From assembly GCF_038069945.1 (NCBI RefSeq), contig NZ_JBBPEV010000002.1:1-64000 (forward strand): a DNA stretch of 64,000 bases. The letters are read 5' to 3'. A program made the position numbers and the translations under genes. Below, piece after piece: positions 51,416 through 59,702 of the stretch (positions within the stretch are counted from its first letter, which is position 1; the number at the start of each line of letters is the position of its first letter). The stretch is from Aquabacterium sp. A3. Lineage in GTDB: Bacteria > Pseudomonadota > Gammaproteobacteria > Burkholderiales > Burkholderiaceae_C. The notes beneath the pieces were generated by a model. The model ran no database searches and had not been told where the DNA came from. It saw only the letters and a list, made by a program, of their open reading frames with translations.

Positions 51416-53002
51416 ATGTTGTTTCGTCGTCCATCGCGGGTAAAAGGCCATTGGCTGGCGGTGGCCCAGGAAGGGGCCGTGGCCACGGCTGCGCGCGTCA
51501 GCCTGGCGGCCGACGGACGACCCCGTGTGGACTGGTTCTTGCGCGCCGACGCCGACTCCATGTCGGCCGCCTTGAAAACCGTGCACCGTGGCCGGGGCGT
51601 GCGCGACGCCTCGCTGGTGGCCGTGGCGGCCCCTGACCGCTACCGCATCGTGGCCGCCGAGGCCCCGGACGTGCCCCGAGAAGAATGGAAGGACGCCATC
51701 CGCTGGTCCCTGCGCGAGCAGGTCGAGTTCCCGGTGGATGACGCCGTGGTGGATGTGCTGGCCTTGCCCGCCGAAACGCAGATTCGCCAATCCAATCAGA
51801 CCTTGACGGTGCTGATGTCGCAGGAGGCCTTCGGTGAGCTGATGCTCGCGGCCGACGACCAGGGCATGGCCTGGGCGGCCATGGAGGTGCCCGAAACGGC
51901 CTTGCGCAACATTTGCGCGCTGGCCGAAGAAGAGGGCAAATCCCACGCCCTGCTGGCCTTTGGCGAGCGCCAGGCCTTGTTGGTGATCACCTTCCAGGGC
52001 GAGCTCATCATGATGCGCCACATCGAGGTGGCGCTGTCGGCCGTCACGGCGCAGGACGACTCGCGTGGGGGGGCGCTCAGCCGGGCCGCGCTGGAGGTGC
52101 TGCGCACCCTGGACACCCACGAGCGCGTGCACAGCCAGGCACCGCTGTCGGGCCTGACGGTGGCCTTGCCACCCGGCACCGACGAAGACACCCTGGGCAT
52201 CCTGGCCGAGCTGATTTACCTGCCTGTGCAGGCCCTGGACCTGGGCCGGCACCTGGACTTGTCGGCCCTGGATGAGGACGAAGAAGGCGACGGCGCCTTG
52301 CTGGCGCGACGGGCCACGGCCGGCGAGCTGATGGCCGTGGGGGCCGCCATGCGCGGCTGGGCCACGGTGCACGAGCGCCAGCAGCTCATGCTGATCGACC
52401 CCCTGCTGCGTGGCAGCCAGACCGTGCCGTGGGGCGCGCGCACGGGCTTGCAGCTCACGGGCGCGGCCCTGCTGCTGTGCGTGCTGGCCAGTGGCGGGCT
52501 GGCCTGGATGCAGCATCAGGCGCTGGGCAAGGCGCAAGCCAGCGAAGCGCAACTGGCGCAGCTGCAGACCCAGCTGGGCACCCTCAAGGTGCCACCCGTG
52601 GTGACCCGGCTGGAGCGCCTCAAGCAGCAGGAAACCATCCAGCGCCAGATGCGCGAGGTGCTCAAGGGCGCTGGCGCACAGGCGTCCACCGGCTATTCGG
52701 ACTACCTGATGGCGCTCGGCCGGCAGGCCCAGGCGCAGTTGTGGATCACGGGCTTGAGCATCCAGGGTGACGGTCGTCAGCTGGAGTTGCGCGGCCGCAC
52801 CAGCGACCCCGCCACGCTGCCACCCTACCTGGCGCGCTTGAACGAAGAAGAGCGATTCAAGGGGCGCCGATTTGCCCAGCTGGAATTGAAGGCCGTGGCC
52901 GAAGAAACCGACGCGCCCCTGGGCCTGACCGACTTCGTCTTGCGCGGGCAACTGGCCGCTGAAGGCCCGACGGGGCGACGGGTTCGCGAGGAGGCGCAAT
53001 GA
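51416..53002 (+). CDS. mshI: MSHA biogenesis protein MshI (PilM/PilN-like)
   Basis: This 528-residue protein combines a PilM-like actin-fold N-part (residues 1-330; for example WKDAIRWSLREQVEFPVDDAVVDVLALP, the PilM/MshI segment after the first subdomain) with a transmembrane helix near residues 342-362 (LTGAALLLCVLASGGLAWM). A coiled coil and a PilN-like periplasmic ferredoxin fold (TGYSDYLMALGRQAQAQLWITGLSIQGDGRQLELRGRT) follow. It would form the inner-membrane platform of the MSHA pilus. GGGAG lies 6 bases before ATG 51416. It overlaps mshJ by 4 bases (ATGA). Confidence 0.88.
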   Translation: MLFRRPSRVKGHWLAVAQEGAVATAARVSLAADGRPRVDWFLRADADSMSAALKTVHRGRGVRDASLVAVAAPDRYRIVAAEAPDVPREEWKDAIRWSLREQVEFPVDDAVVDVLALPAETQIRQSNQTLTVLMSQEAFGELMLAADDQGMAWAAMEVPETALRNICALAEEEGKSHALLAFGERQALLVITFQGELIMMRHIEVALSAVTAQDDSRGGALSRAALEVLRTLDTHERVHSQAPLSGLTVALPPGTDEDTLGILAELIYLPVQALDLGRHLDLSALDEDEEGDGALLARRATAGELMAVGAAMRGWATVHERQQLMLIDPLLRGSQTVPWGARTGLQLTGAALLLCVLASGGLAWMQHQALGKAQASEAQLAQLQTQLGTLKVPPVVTRLERLKQQETIQRQMREVLKGAGAQASTGYSDYLMALGRQAQAQLWITGLSIQGDGRQLELRGRTSDPATLPPYLARLNEEERFKGRRFAQLELKAVAEETDAPLGLTDFVLRGQLAAEGPTGRRVREEAQ

Positions 53003-53700
53003 ATCCTGAATGGACCCAGTGGTGGTCGTTGGCGACCATGAAGTGGCGTCAGGGCAGGCGCCTGTTTGACGCGCGCCTGCTCAATGAACGCAGGCTGATC
53101 ATCGTCGCGCTGCTGGCGGGCATCTGGATGATCTTTGACGCCGTGTGGCTCACGCCGGGCTTCAAGGCACTGCAAGAGGTGCGCAAGCGTCAGCAGGTGG
53201 CGCAGGCCGCCGTGGAGGCCTTGCAGACCGACATGCAGCGCCGCGTGATGGACAACCTGCACCAGCAAAAGCAGGCCGAAGAAGAAATTCCTCAGGTGCA
53301 GGCCCGCCTGGAAGAGGGCCGGGCCGAGCTGACGCGTCAGCAGGCCTTGCTGGTGCCCGCCAACGAAATGGCGGCGCTCTTGCGTGGACTGCTGGAGCAA
53401 AACGGGCAGTTGCGCCTCATCCGCATGCGCACGCAGGCTCCTGAGGAGGTGCCGCTGGTGAGCAACCCCTCGTCGGTGACCATGGGTTTGCCGGCCATGC
53501 TGTACCGCCACCGCATCGAGATGACCGTGGCGGGCCCCTACATCGAGCTGCTGCGCTGGGTGCGTGATGTCGAAGGCATGCCCCGCAAGTTGATGTGGGA
53601 TGGCCTGGAGCTGGACGTGAAGGCGCCCGCGCCGCCCGAGTTGAGTGTGTCCGTGCACACCTACAGCCCTGACCGAGATGCCCTGGAGATCGCCCCATGA
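52999..53700 (+). CDS. mshJ: MSHA biogenesis protein MshJ (PilO-like)
   Basis: This 233-residue PilO-type protein has one membrane helix (LIIVALLAGIWMIFDAVWL, residues 33-51), a long coiled coil (ALQEVRKRQQVAQAAVEALQTDMQRRV...) and a C-terminal periplasmic domain with YRHRIEMTVAGPYIELLRWVRDVEGMPRKLMWDGLELD. It pairs with MshI in the alignment subcomplex. Start and stop overlap its neighbours by 4 bases on both sides. Confidence 0.9.
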   Translation: MNPEWTQWWSLATMKWRQGRRLFDARLLNERRLIIVALLAGIWMIFDAVWLTPGFKALQEVRKRQQVAQAAVEALQTDMQRRVMDNLHQQKQAEEEIPQVQARLEEGRAELTRQQALLVPANEMAALLRGLLEQNGQLRLIRMRTQAPEEVPLVSNPSSVTMGLPAMLYRHRIEMTVAGPYIELLRWVRDVEGMPRKLMWDGLELDVKAPAPPELSVSVHTYSPDRDALEIAP

Positions 53701-54173
53701 GCCGTCGCGAACTGCACTCACGGCCATGGCGGGGGCGCCTGGTGGGCCTGCTGGTGGTGGCCCTGCTGCCATCGGGCCTGCTGCTGAGCACCGGCTCGAT
53801 CGCCGACCCGCTGAGCAGCCTGGCCGACCCCACCCGCCCCCCTGGCGCTTTCCGCAAGCCGGGCCCGGGCCAGGTGTCGGTGGCCAACGGTGGCACCGCG
53901 CCAGACGACCCGGCCGACGAGGCCAGCCGCCTGCCTCGGTTGCAGACCATCCAGCACGTGGGTGCCAGCGGACGCGGCAGTGCCATGTTGAACGACCAGA
54001 TCCACCACACCGGTGACCGCCTGGGCGCATGGACGCTGCTGGCCATCGAATCAGAAAGTGTGGTGCTCAAAGGCGCCACCGGCATCGTGCGCCTGCAGTT
54101 GATGGGCGGACACGAGACCTTGAAACAGTGGCGAGGCGTGAGCGCCCCGACGCCACGAAAGGACCAACCATGA
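53697..54173 (+). CDS. mshK: MSHA biogenesis protein MshK (PilP-like)
   Basis: This 158-residue protein has an N-terminal membrane anchor or signal (GRLVGLLVVALLPSGLLLSTG, residues 13-33), a DPTRPPG segment typical of MshK, a disordered linker, and a small PilP/GspC-like domain (LQTIQHVGASGRGSAMLNDQIHHTGDRLGAWTLLAIESESVVLKG). It should link MshJ to the MshL secretin across the periplasm. It overlaps the mshJ stop and the mshL start by 4 bases each. Confidence 0.85.
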   Translation: MSRRELHSRPWRGRLVGLLVVALLPSGLLLSTGSIADPLSSLADPTRPPGAFRKPGPGQVSVANGGTAPDDPADEASRLPRLQTIQHVGASGRGSAMLNDQIHHTGDRLGAWTLLAIESESVVLKGATGIVRLQLMGGHETLKQWRGVSAPTPRKDQP

Positions 54174-56032
54174 GCAAGCCCGTTCGTCATCCCTCGTTGC
54201 CCGCACTCGCGTGCGTGGCAGCCCTGCTGATGGGCGCCGGCATCCACACCGCGTGGGCAGCGGCTGGCCGCATGAGCCTGACACTGGCCTCGGTGCCCGT
54301 GCAGTCGGCCGTGCCTGATGAGGCGACCACCACGGCCACCACGGCCACCGCCAGCGAGGTGGAGCGTGCGGGTGGCTGGGAGGCCTGGCGCCGCCGTCTG
54401 CAAGTGGCGGATGCCGGTCCGCAGCTCAGGCAGCCATCCGCGCCATCGGCCACCCCCGCAGCGCCGACGGCACCTGCCGTGATGCCATCACCCACCCCCA
54501 CCGCGACCCCCTCACGCGGGCACCCGGCGCTGGCCCCCTACCAGGATCAGCGCTTTGACATCGCGGTCAATGACGCACCCGCCGCACAGGTGTTTCTGCA
54601 GATGGGCATGACGGGTCAGTACAACATGCTGGTCTCGCCCGAGGTGGCCGGCAATGTCACGCTCAAGCTGCGCCAGACCACCGTGCCCGAGGCCCTGGAG
54701 GCCCTGCGCGAGCTCTACGGCTACGACTTCCGCATCAAGGGCAACCGCGTCTTTGTCTACCCCAACACGGTGCAGACACGCATGTTCCGCATCAGCTACC
54801 TGCCCGGTCGCCGCCAGGGGGCGTCCGATCTGCGGGTGAACTCGAACTTCTCACTGCAGGCCGCGGGCGCCGGCAGCTCGGGGGCGGGCAGCGCCTCGGG
54901 GGGCGAGGGTGGCAACGACACCGCCGCCGTGCGCATGACCACCGACACCAACTTCTGGCAGGACGTGGCCGAATCCCTCAAATCCCTGCTGGGCGGGCGC
55001 GAGGGCCGCAACGTCACCATCAACGCCGGTGCGGGTGTGATCGTGGTGCGCGGCACGCCGGGCGAGCTGCGGCAGATCAACGACTACCTGCGCGCCGTGC
55101 AGGTCACCATCGAGCGCCAGGTCATGCTGGAGGCCAAGATCATCGAGGTCAAGCTCTCCGATGGGTCGCAGACCGGCGTGAACTGGTCGCTGTTCCGGCA
55201 GGTGTCCAACGGCGGGCACAAGGGCTCCATTGGCACCTTTGGCGTGGCCCCGGGCGTGACCTTGCGCAACTCGGGTGACCTGGTCACCGACGCGGGCGGC
55301 ATTTCGCCCAATGCGGTGGCGGTGGCCGATTCGCTGGGCAAGGGCTTCTATGGCCTGGCGTTCCAGTCGGCCTCGTTCGCCGCGCTCATGACCTTCCTGG
55401 AAACCCAGGGCGATGTGCGCGTGCTGTCGAGCCCCCGCATCGCCACCATCAACAACCAGAAGGCCGTGCTCAAGGTGGGGCGTGACGAACTCTTCGTCAC
55501 CAACATCACCACCAACCAGACCAGCTCCGGCAACACCACCACCAGTTCACCCACCGTCACGCTGCAGCCCTTCTTCAGCGGCATCGCGCTGGACGTGACC
55601 CCGCAGATCGATGACAACGGCAGTGTGATGCTGCACGTGCACCCCACCGTGAGCGTGGTCACCGAAAACCAAAAGCCCATCGACCTGGGCACCCTGGGCC
55701 GCTACACCCTGCCGTTGGCATCGAGTGCGATCAATGAAACCGACAGCATCGTGCGTGTGCGCGACGGTGAGATCGTCGCCATCGGCGGCCTGATGCAGCA
55801 GGACTCCAGCATGGACCGCAGTGGCGTGCCCGGCCTCAGTGACGCGCCGCTGGTGGGTGGGCTGTTCCGCCAGAAGTCGCAAAGCCGCAGCAAGTACGAG
55901 CTGGTGATCCTGATCAAGCCCACCGTGGTGACCGACGAGGCCGCCACCTGGCCTGGCCCCGATGGCGAAACCGCCGAGATCGCGCGCCAGAACGTGGTGT
56001 CGCCGGTGGCCGACGCCCGCCTGGGGCGCTGA
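54170..56032 (+). CDS. mshL: MSHA secretin MshL
   Basis: This 620-residue outer-membrane secretin of the pilus has a signal peptide (cleaved near AWA, residue 30), a Thr/Pro-rich stretch, and STN/N0- and N1-type domains (FDIAVNDAPAAQVFLQMGMTGQYNMLVSPEVAGNVTLKLRQTTVPEALEAL). The secretin barrel follows, with ALMTFLETQGDVRVLSSPRIATINNQKAVLKVG, LDVTPQIDDNGSVMLHVHP and the signature VPGLSDAPLVGGLFRQKS at residues 554-571. No lipobox is seen, so a pilotin may be needed. An internal Gly/Ser-rich loop lies near residue 235. Confidence 0.93.
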   Translation: MSKPVRHPSLPALACVAALLMGAGIHTAWAAAGRMSLTLASVPVQSAVPDEATTTATTATASEVERAGGWEAWRRRLQVADAGPQLRQPSAPSATPAAPTAPAVMPSPTPTATPSRGHPALAPYQDQRFDIAVNDAPAAQVFLQMGMTGQYNMLVSPEVAGNVTLKLRQTTVPEALEALRELYGYDFRIKGNRVFVYPNTVQTRMFRISYLPGRRQGASDLRVNSNFSLQAAGAGSSGAGSASGGEGGNDTAAVRMTTDTNFWQDVAESLKSLLGGREGRNVTINAGAGVIVVRGTPGELRQINDYLRAVQVTIERQVMLEAKIIEVKLSDGSQTGVNWSLFRQVSNGGHKGSIGTFGVAPGVTLRNSGDLVTDAGGISPNAVAVADSLGKGFYGLAFQSASFAALMTFLETQGDVRVLSSPRIATINNQKAVLKVGRDELFVTNITTNQTSSGNTTTSSPTVTLQPFFSGIALDVTPQIDDNGSVMLHVHPTVSVVTENQKPIDLGTLGRYTLPLASSAINETDSIVRVRDGEIVAIGGLMQQDSSMDRSGVPGLSDAPLVGGLFRQKSQSRSKYELVILIKPTVVTDEAATWPGPDGETAEIARQNVVSPVADARLGR

Positions 56033-56061
56033 GGCTTGCCCACAACCGTGAAGGTGCTCAC

Positions 56062-57771
56062 ATGACCCGCCCCCAACGTATCCGCCTGGGCGACCTGCTG
56101 GTGCAGGACGAGCTGGTCTCGGCCGAGCAGCTCGAGCAGGCCCTGGGCGAACAGCGCAGCAGCGGCCGCAAGCTCGGCCAGGTGCTCATCGACCATGGGT
56201 GGATCACCGAAGCGCAGATCGCCAAGGCCGTGGCCCGGCAACTGCGGGCGCCTTACATCGACCTGGCCCACTTTCCGCTGCGCCCCGAACTGGCGCAGCT
56301 CTTGCCCGAGCCCCATGCGCGCCGCATCCGCGCCCTGGTGCTGGACGAAAGCCCCTCGGGCCTGCTGGTGGGCTTTGCCGACCCCACCGACATCTATGCC
56401 TTCGACGAGGTGGCCCGGCTGGTCAAGCGCAGCATCGAGCTGGCCGTCATCACCGAAACCCACCTGCAGACGGCGCTGGACCGCGTCTACAGCAGCAAGC
56501 AAGAGATTGAAGGCCTGGCCCGCGAGCTGACCTCCGAGCTGGCCAGCATCGAGTCCGACCTGGGCGACCTGCTGGGCATCGACGCCACCAGCAATGAAGA
56601 CGCGCCGGTGGTGCGCCTGCTGTATTCGGTGTTCGAGCAGGCGCTGAAGCTGCGCGCCTCCGACATCCACATCGAGCCGCAAGAAAAGAGCCTGCGCATC
56701 CGGTTCCGGATCGACGGCGTGTTGCATGTGCAGACCGAGGCCGACGCCAAGATTTCCGGGGCCGTGGCCTTGCGGCTCAAGCTGATGTCGGGCCTGGACA
56801 TTTCTGAAAAACGCCTGCCGCAGGATGGCCGCTTTGCCGTGCGCCTCAAAGACGGCACGGTGGATGTGCGGATCTCGACGCTGCCGGCCCAGAATGGCGA
56901 GTCGGTGGTGATGCGCCTGCTCAGCCAGAGCGCCGGCATGCTGGACCTCAACAAGCTGGCCATGCCCGTGCCCATGCGCGAGGCGCTCAACCGCGCCATC
57001 GACAAGCCCAGCGGCCTGATCCTGGTCACGGGCCCCACCGGCAGCGGCAAAACCACCACGCTGTACGGGGCGCTCAACACGCTCAACAGCACCGAGCGCA
57101 AGATCATCACCGTGGAAGACCCGGTGGAATACCGGCTGCCAGGCCTCAACCAGGTGCAGGTGCACGAGAAGATCGACATGACCTTCGAGCGCGTGCTGCG
57201 CTCCACCCTGCGGCAAGACCCGGACGTGATCCTGGTGGGCGAAATGCGCGACAAGACAACGGCCGAGATCGGCATGCGCGCGGCCATGACGGGCCACCTG
57301 GTGCTGTCCACCCTGCACACCAACGATGCCCTGTCCACCCCGGCCCGGCTGATCGACATGGGGGTGCCGCGCTGGATGGTGGCCATGTCCTTGCAACTGG
57401 TGGTGGCCCAGCGCCTGGTGCGCACCTTGTGCCCGGCGTGTGCGCAACCGCATCAGCCCACCCCGCAAGAAGAGGTGTGGTTCCGGCAGGTCATGGGCAC
57501 CGAGGTGGACTACAGCCGCCTGCGGCGCGCCAAAGGCTGTCCGGACTGCAACAGCGTGGGCTACCGGGGCCGCACCGGCGTGTATGAGTTCGTCGAGATG
57601 AACCTGCCCCTGATCGAGGCTTTGTCTGACCCCGAGCCCGGTGTGTTTGCCCGTGTGGGGCGTCAGCAAATGGCCGGCGCCACCTTGCGGCGCGACGCCG
57701 CCCGCCTGGTGCTGGAGGGGCGCACCACGATTGAAGAGGCCATGCGCGTCAGCGCCCAGGTGGACGAATGA
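56062..57771 (+). CDS. mshE: MSHA pilus extension ATPase MshE
   Basis: This 569-residue GspE/PilB-type ATPase has an N-terminal MshEN domain with two c-di-GMP-binding repeats (RLGDLLVQDELVSAEQLEQAL and KLGQVLIDHGWITEAQIAKAV, residues 8-55). It has Walker A GPTGSGKTTT (near 323), the Asp-box ITVEDPVEYRLPG, Walker B ILVGEMRD, the His-box HLVLSTLHTNDA, and a four-Cys zinc site (C-P-A-C and C-P-D-C, residues 455-495). It powers pilin polymerisation, and c-di-GMP binding to MshEN is known to activate it. It starts 29 bases after mshL and overlaps mshG by 4 bases. Confidence 0.95.
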   Translation: MTRPQRIRLGDLLVQDELVSAEQLEQALGEQRSSGRKLGQVLIDHGWITEAQIAKAVARQLRAPYIDLAHFPLRPELAQLLPEPHARRIRALVLDESPSGLLVGFADPTDIYAFDEVARLVKRSIELAVITETHLQTALDRVYSSKQEIEGLARELTSELASIESDLGDLLGIDATSNEDAPVVRLLYSVFEQALKLRASDIHIEPQEKSLRIRFRIDGVLHVQTEADAKISGAVALRLKLMSGLDISEKRLPQDGRFAVRLKDGTVDVRISTLPAQNGESVVMRLLSQSAGMLDLNKLAMPVPMREALNRAIDKPSGLILVTGPTGSGKTTTLYGALNTLNSTERKIITVEDPVEYRLPGLNQVQVHEKIDMTFERVLRSTLRQDPDVILVGEMRDKTTAEIGMRAAMTGHLVLSTLHTNDALSTPARLIDMGVPRWMVAMSLQLVVAQRLVRTLCPACAQPHQPTPQEEVWFRQVMGTEVDYSRLRRAKGCPDCNSVGYRGRTGVYEFVEMNLPLIEALSDPEPGVFARVGRQQMAGATLRRDAARLVLEGRTTIEEAMRVSAQVDE

Positions 57772-59000
57772 GCCGTTTCAGCTACACCGCACGCGGACCG
57801 AACGGTCAGGTCCAGGGCTCTCTGGAGGCCATGTCGGCGGCCGCCGTGGCCGGCGACCTGCGCGCCAAGGGCTGGGTGCCCCTGACCATCCGCGAAGAAA
57901 AGTCGGGCGCGAGCGCGGCGGCCAGCCAGGCCGTGGCCATGCCAGGCTTCCTCGCGCCCCAGGTCACCCAGATCGACGTGATGCTGCTGGCCAAGCAGAT
58001 CCACACCCTGTTCAAGGCGGGGGTGCCCATCTTGCGCGCCCTGGCGGGCCTGCAGGAGACGGCCACCAACCCCACCTTGAAGAAGGTGATCGGCGACCTG
58101 CGCGCCGACCTGGAGTCGGGCCTGGAGATGTCCACGGCGATGTCTCGCCACCCCAAGGTGTTCGACACCTTCTTCGTGGCCATGGTGCGCGTGGGCGAGG
58201 CCTCGGGGCGGCTGGAAGAGGTCTTCATGCGCATGACCGAGCACCTCGAGTTCGAGATGTTCATGAGCCAGCAGGTCAAGTCCGCGCTGCGCTACCCCAC
58301 CTTCGTGATCATCGCCATGGCCGTGGCCATCGGGGTCATCAACGTCATGGTGATTCCTTCGTTTGCCGGTGTGTTCAAGAGCCTGGGCAGCGACCTGCCC
58401 CTGCCCACCCTCATCTTGGTGAGCACCTCCAACTTCACCTTGAAGCACGGCTGGACCATGCTGGGTGCTCTCGTGGTGGGGTTCATGTTCTGGACGCGTT
58501 GGCGCAAATCGCCAGCGGGCCGCCCCATTTGGGATCACCTGGTGCTGCGCATGCCGCTGGCCGGTCCCATCGTGCACAAGGCCGCGATCGCGCGCTTCAC
58601 GCGGGCGTTCTCGCTGTCGCTGCGCAGTGGCGTGCCGCTGGAGAAAGCACTGTCTAGCGTGGCCCTCACCACCGACAACGCCCACCTCACCAAGTGCATC
58701 GAAACCATGCGCGAGCGGGTGATGCGGGGCGAGGCCCTGGCCAGTGCCGCCGCAGGCTCGGGGGTGTTCACGCCCCTGGTGCTGCAGATGATCGCCGTCG
58801 GTGAAGAAACCGGCATGTTGGACGAACTGTTGGACGACGTGGGAGAGATGTATGCCAACGATGTTCAGTACGCGCTCAAGACGCTGTCTCAGCAGATCGA
58901 GCCCATCCTCATCTTCTTCATGGGCGGCCTCGTGCTGCTGCTGGCCCTGGGCGTGTTCTTGCCGATGTGGAACCTCGGTGGCGCGACCTTGCACAAGTGA
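57768..59000 (+). CDS. mshG: MSHA inner-membrane platform protein MshG (GspF/PilC-like)
   Basis: This 410-residue platform protein has two GspF domains, one before and one after a central helix pair: LLAKQIHTLFKAGVPILRALAGLQE...ATAMSRHPKVFDTFFVAMVRVGEASGRLEEVF, then ARFTRAFSLSLRSGVPLEKALSSVAL...MIAVGEETGMLDELL. Three membrane helices are seen: FVIIAMAVAIGVINVMVI, WTMLGALVVGFMFW and the C-terminal ILIFFMGGLVLLLALGVFLPMW. It couples MshE to pilin assembly and is coupled translationally to mshE. Confidence 0.94.
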   Translation: MSRFSYTARGPNGQVQGSLEAMSAAAVAGDLRAKGWVPLTIREEKSGASAAASQAVAMPGFLAPQVTQIDVMLLAKQIHTLFKAGVPILRALAGLQETATNPTLKKVIGDLRADLESGLEMSTAMSRHPKVFDTFFVAMVRVGEASGRLEEVFMRMTEHLEFEMFMSQQVKSALRYPTFVIIAMAVAIGVINVMVIPSFAGVFKSLGSDLPLPTLILVSTSNFTLKHGWTMLGALVVGFMFWTRWRKSPAGRPIWDHLVLRMPLAGPIVHKAAIARFTRAFSLSLRSGVPLEKALSSVALTTDNAHLTKCIETMRERVMRGEALASAAAGSGVFTPLVLQMIAVGEETGMLDELLDDVGEMYANDVQYALKTLSQQIEPILIFFMGGLVLLLALGVFLPMWNLGGATLHK

Positions 59001-59012
59001 AAGGAGGCTGGA

Positions 59013-59051
59013 GTGAAAAAGCTCTCAAGCCATGAAAAACGCCGCCGATAA
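59013..59051 (+). CDS. Possible 12-residue leader peptide between mshG and mshA
   Basis: A GTG with AAGGAGG 5 bases upstream opens a 12-codon frame (VKKLSSHEKRRR, stop TAA). The ribosome site is stronger than those of several real genes here. The peptide is strongly basic. It may be a leader controlling the mshA transcript, or a remnant; there is no independent evidence for expression. Confidence 0.25.
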   Translation: MKKLSSHEKRRR

Positions 59052-59110
59052 ACACCACATCGTGCATTGACTCAAGCCGGGATGCACGACCGCCCCCGGC
59101 CCCTGACACC

Positions 59111-59132
59111 GCATCTGAACACTGCATCTGAA
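59111..59132 (+). repeat. Tandem direct repeat before mshA
   Basis: GCATCTGAA occurs at 59111-59119 and 59124-59132, separated by CACT, just upstream of the mshA ribosome site (AGAGG at 59133-59137). It could be a regulator or RNA-binding-protein site in the leader. Confidence 0.35.
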
Positions 59133-59145
59133 AGAGGTACTCACC

Positions 59146-59562
59146 ATGAAACGAACTCAAGCCGGCTTCACCATGATCGAGTTGATCGTGGTCATCGTCA
59201 TCCTGGGCATCCTGGCCGCTACGGCTTTGCCCAAGTTCCTGGATCTGCGCACCGACGCCACCGAGGCCGCCGTGGATGGCGTGGCGGGTAGCCTGTCGAG
59301 CGCCATGTCATTGAACTACGCGGGATGCTCTGCCTCAGACCACGCGCTCGAGGCCGACAAGTGTGCGGCGGTGGATGACTGCCAGGACGCCGCAGGCCTG
59401 CTGCAAGGTGCCAGCGTCACGGGCGCAGGCGCTTTCGACCTGGGCAACAACTCTTACACCATCGGTTCTGTCGCCTTGGGCAGCAATGGCGCGACTGGCA
59501 CCTGCGTCTTGACCATGGGCACCACCACCTCCAATTTTCAGGGCATCGGCGCCGGACAGTGA
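59146..59562 (+). CDS. mshA: MSHA major pilin
   Basis: This 138-residue type IV pilin has a 7-residue leader MKRTQAG, then F8-T-M-I-E12-L and the MSHA-typical helix IVVIVILGILAATALPKFLDL. The small globular domain has cysteines in AGCSASDHALEADKCAAVDDCQ and GTCVL, which can form two disulfides. It is the likely main subunit of the fibre, assembled by MshI-L/E/G. A terminator follows 39 bases after the stop. No mshB, mshC, mshD or mshO precedes or follows within the window. Confidence 0.93.
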   Translation: MKRTQAGFTMIELIVVIVILGILAATALPKFLDLRTDATEAAVDGVAGSLSSAMSLNYAGCSASDHALEADKCAAVDDCQDAAGLLQGASVTGAGAFDLGNNSYTIGSVALGSNGATGTCVLTMGTTTSNFQGIGAGQ

Positions 59563-59601
59563 TCCTGATCGTTGGCCATCCAACGACATATCCAACCTCA
59601 G

Positions 59602-59627
59602 AAAGGCACGCTCTGCGTGCCTTTTTT
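59602..59627 (+). terminator. Intrinsic terminator after mshA
   Basis: GGCACGC and GCGTGCC pair around TCT and are followed by six T. It separates mshA from the MshQ-like gene, which needs its own promoter or read-through. Confidence 0.92.
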
Positions 59628-59702
59628 CATGGATTCGCGTGTGCGCTGCTTTGCACAATCGGGACAGACTCCAAGGGCGTGAGATCACCCCCCTTTTGTT
59701 CC

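Noticed and set aside
55702..57669. 655-codon minus-strand ORF over mshL and mshE
   Set aside because: It is the antisense shadow of two well-supported msh genes, with no ribosome site and no domain.
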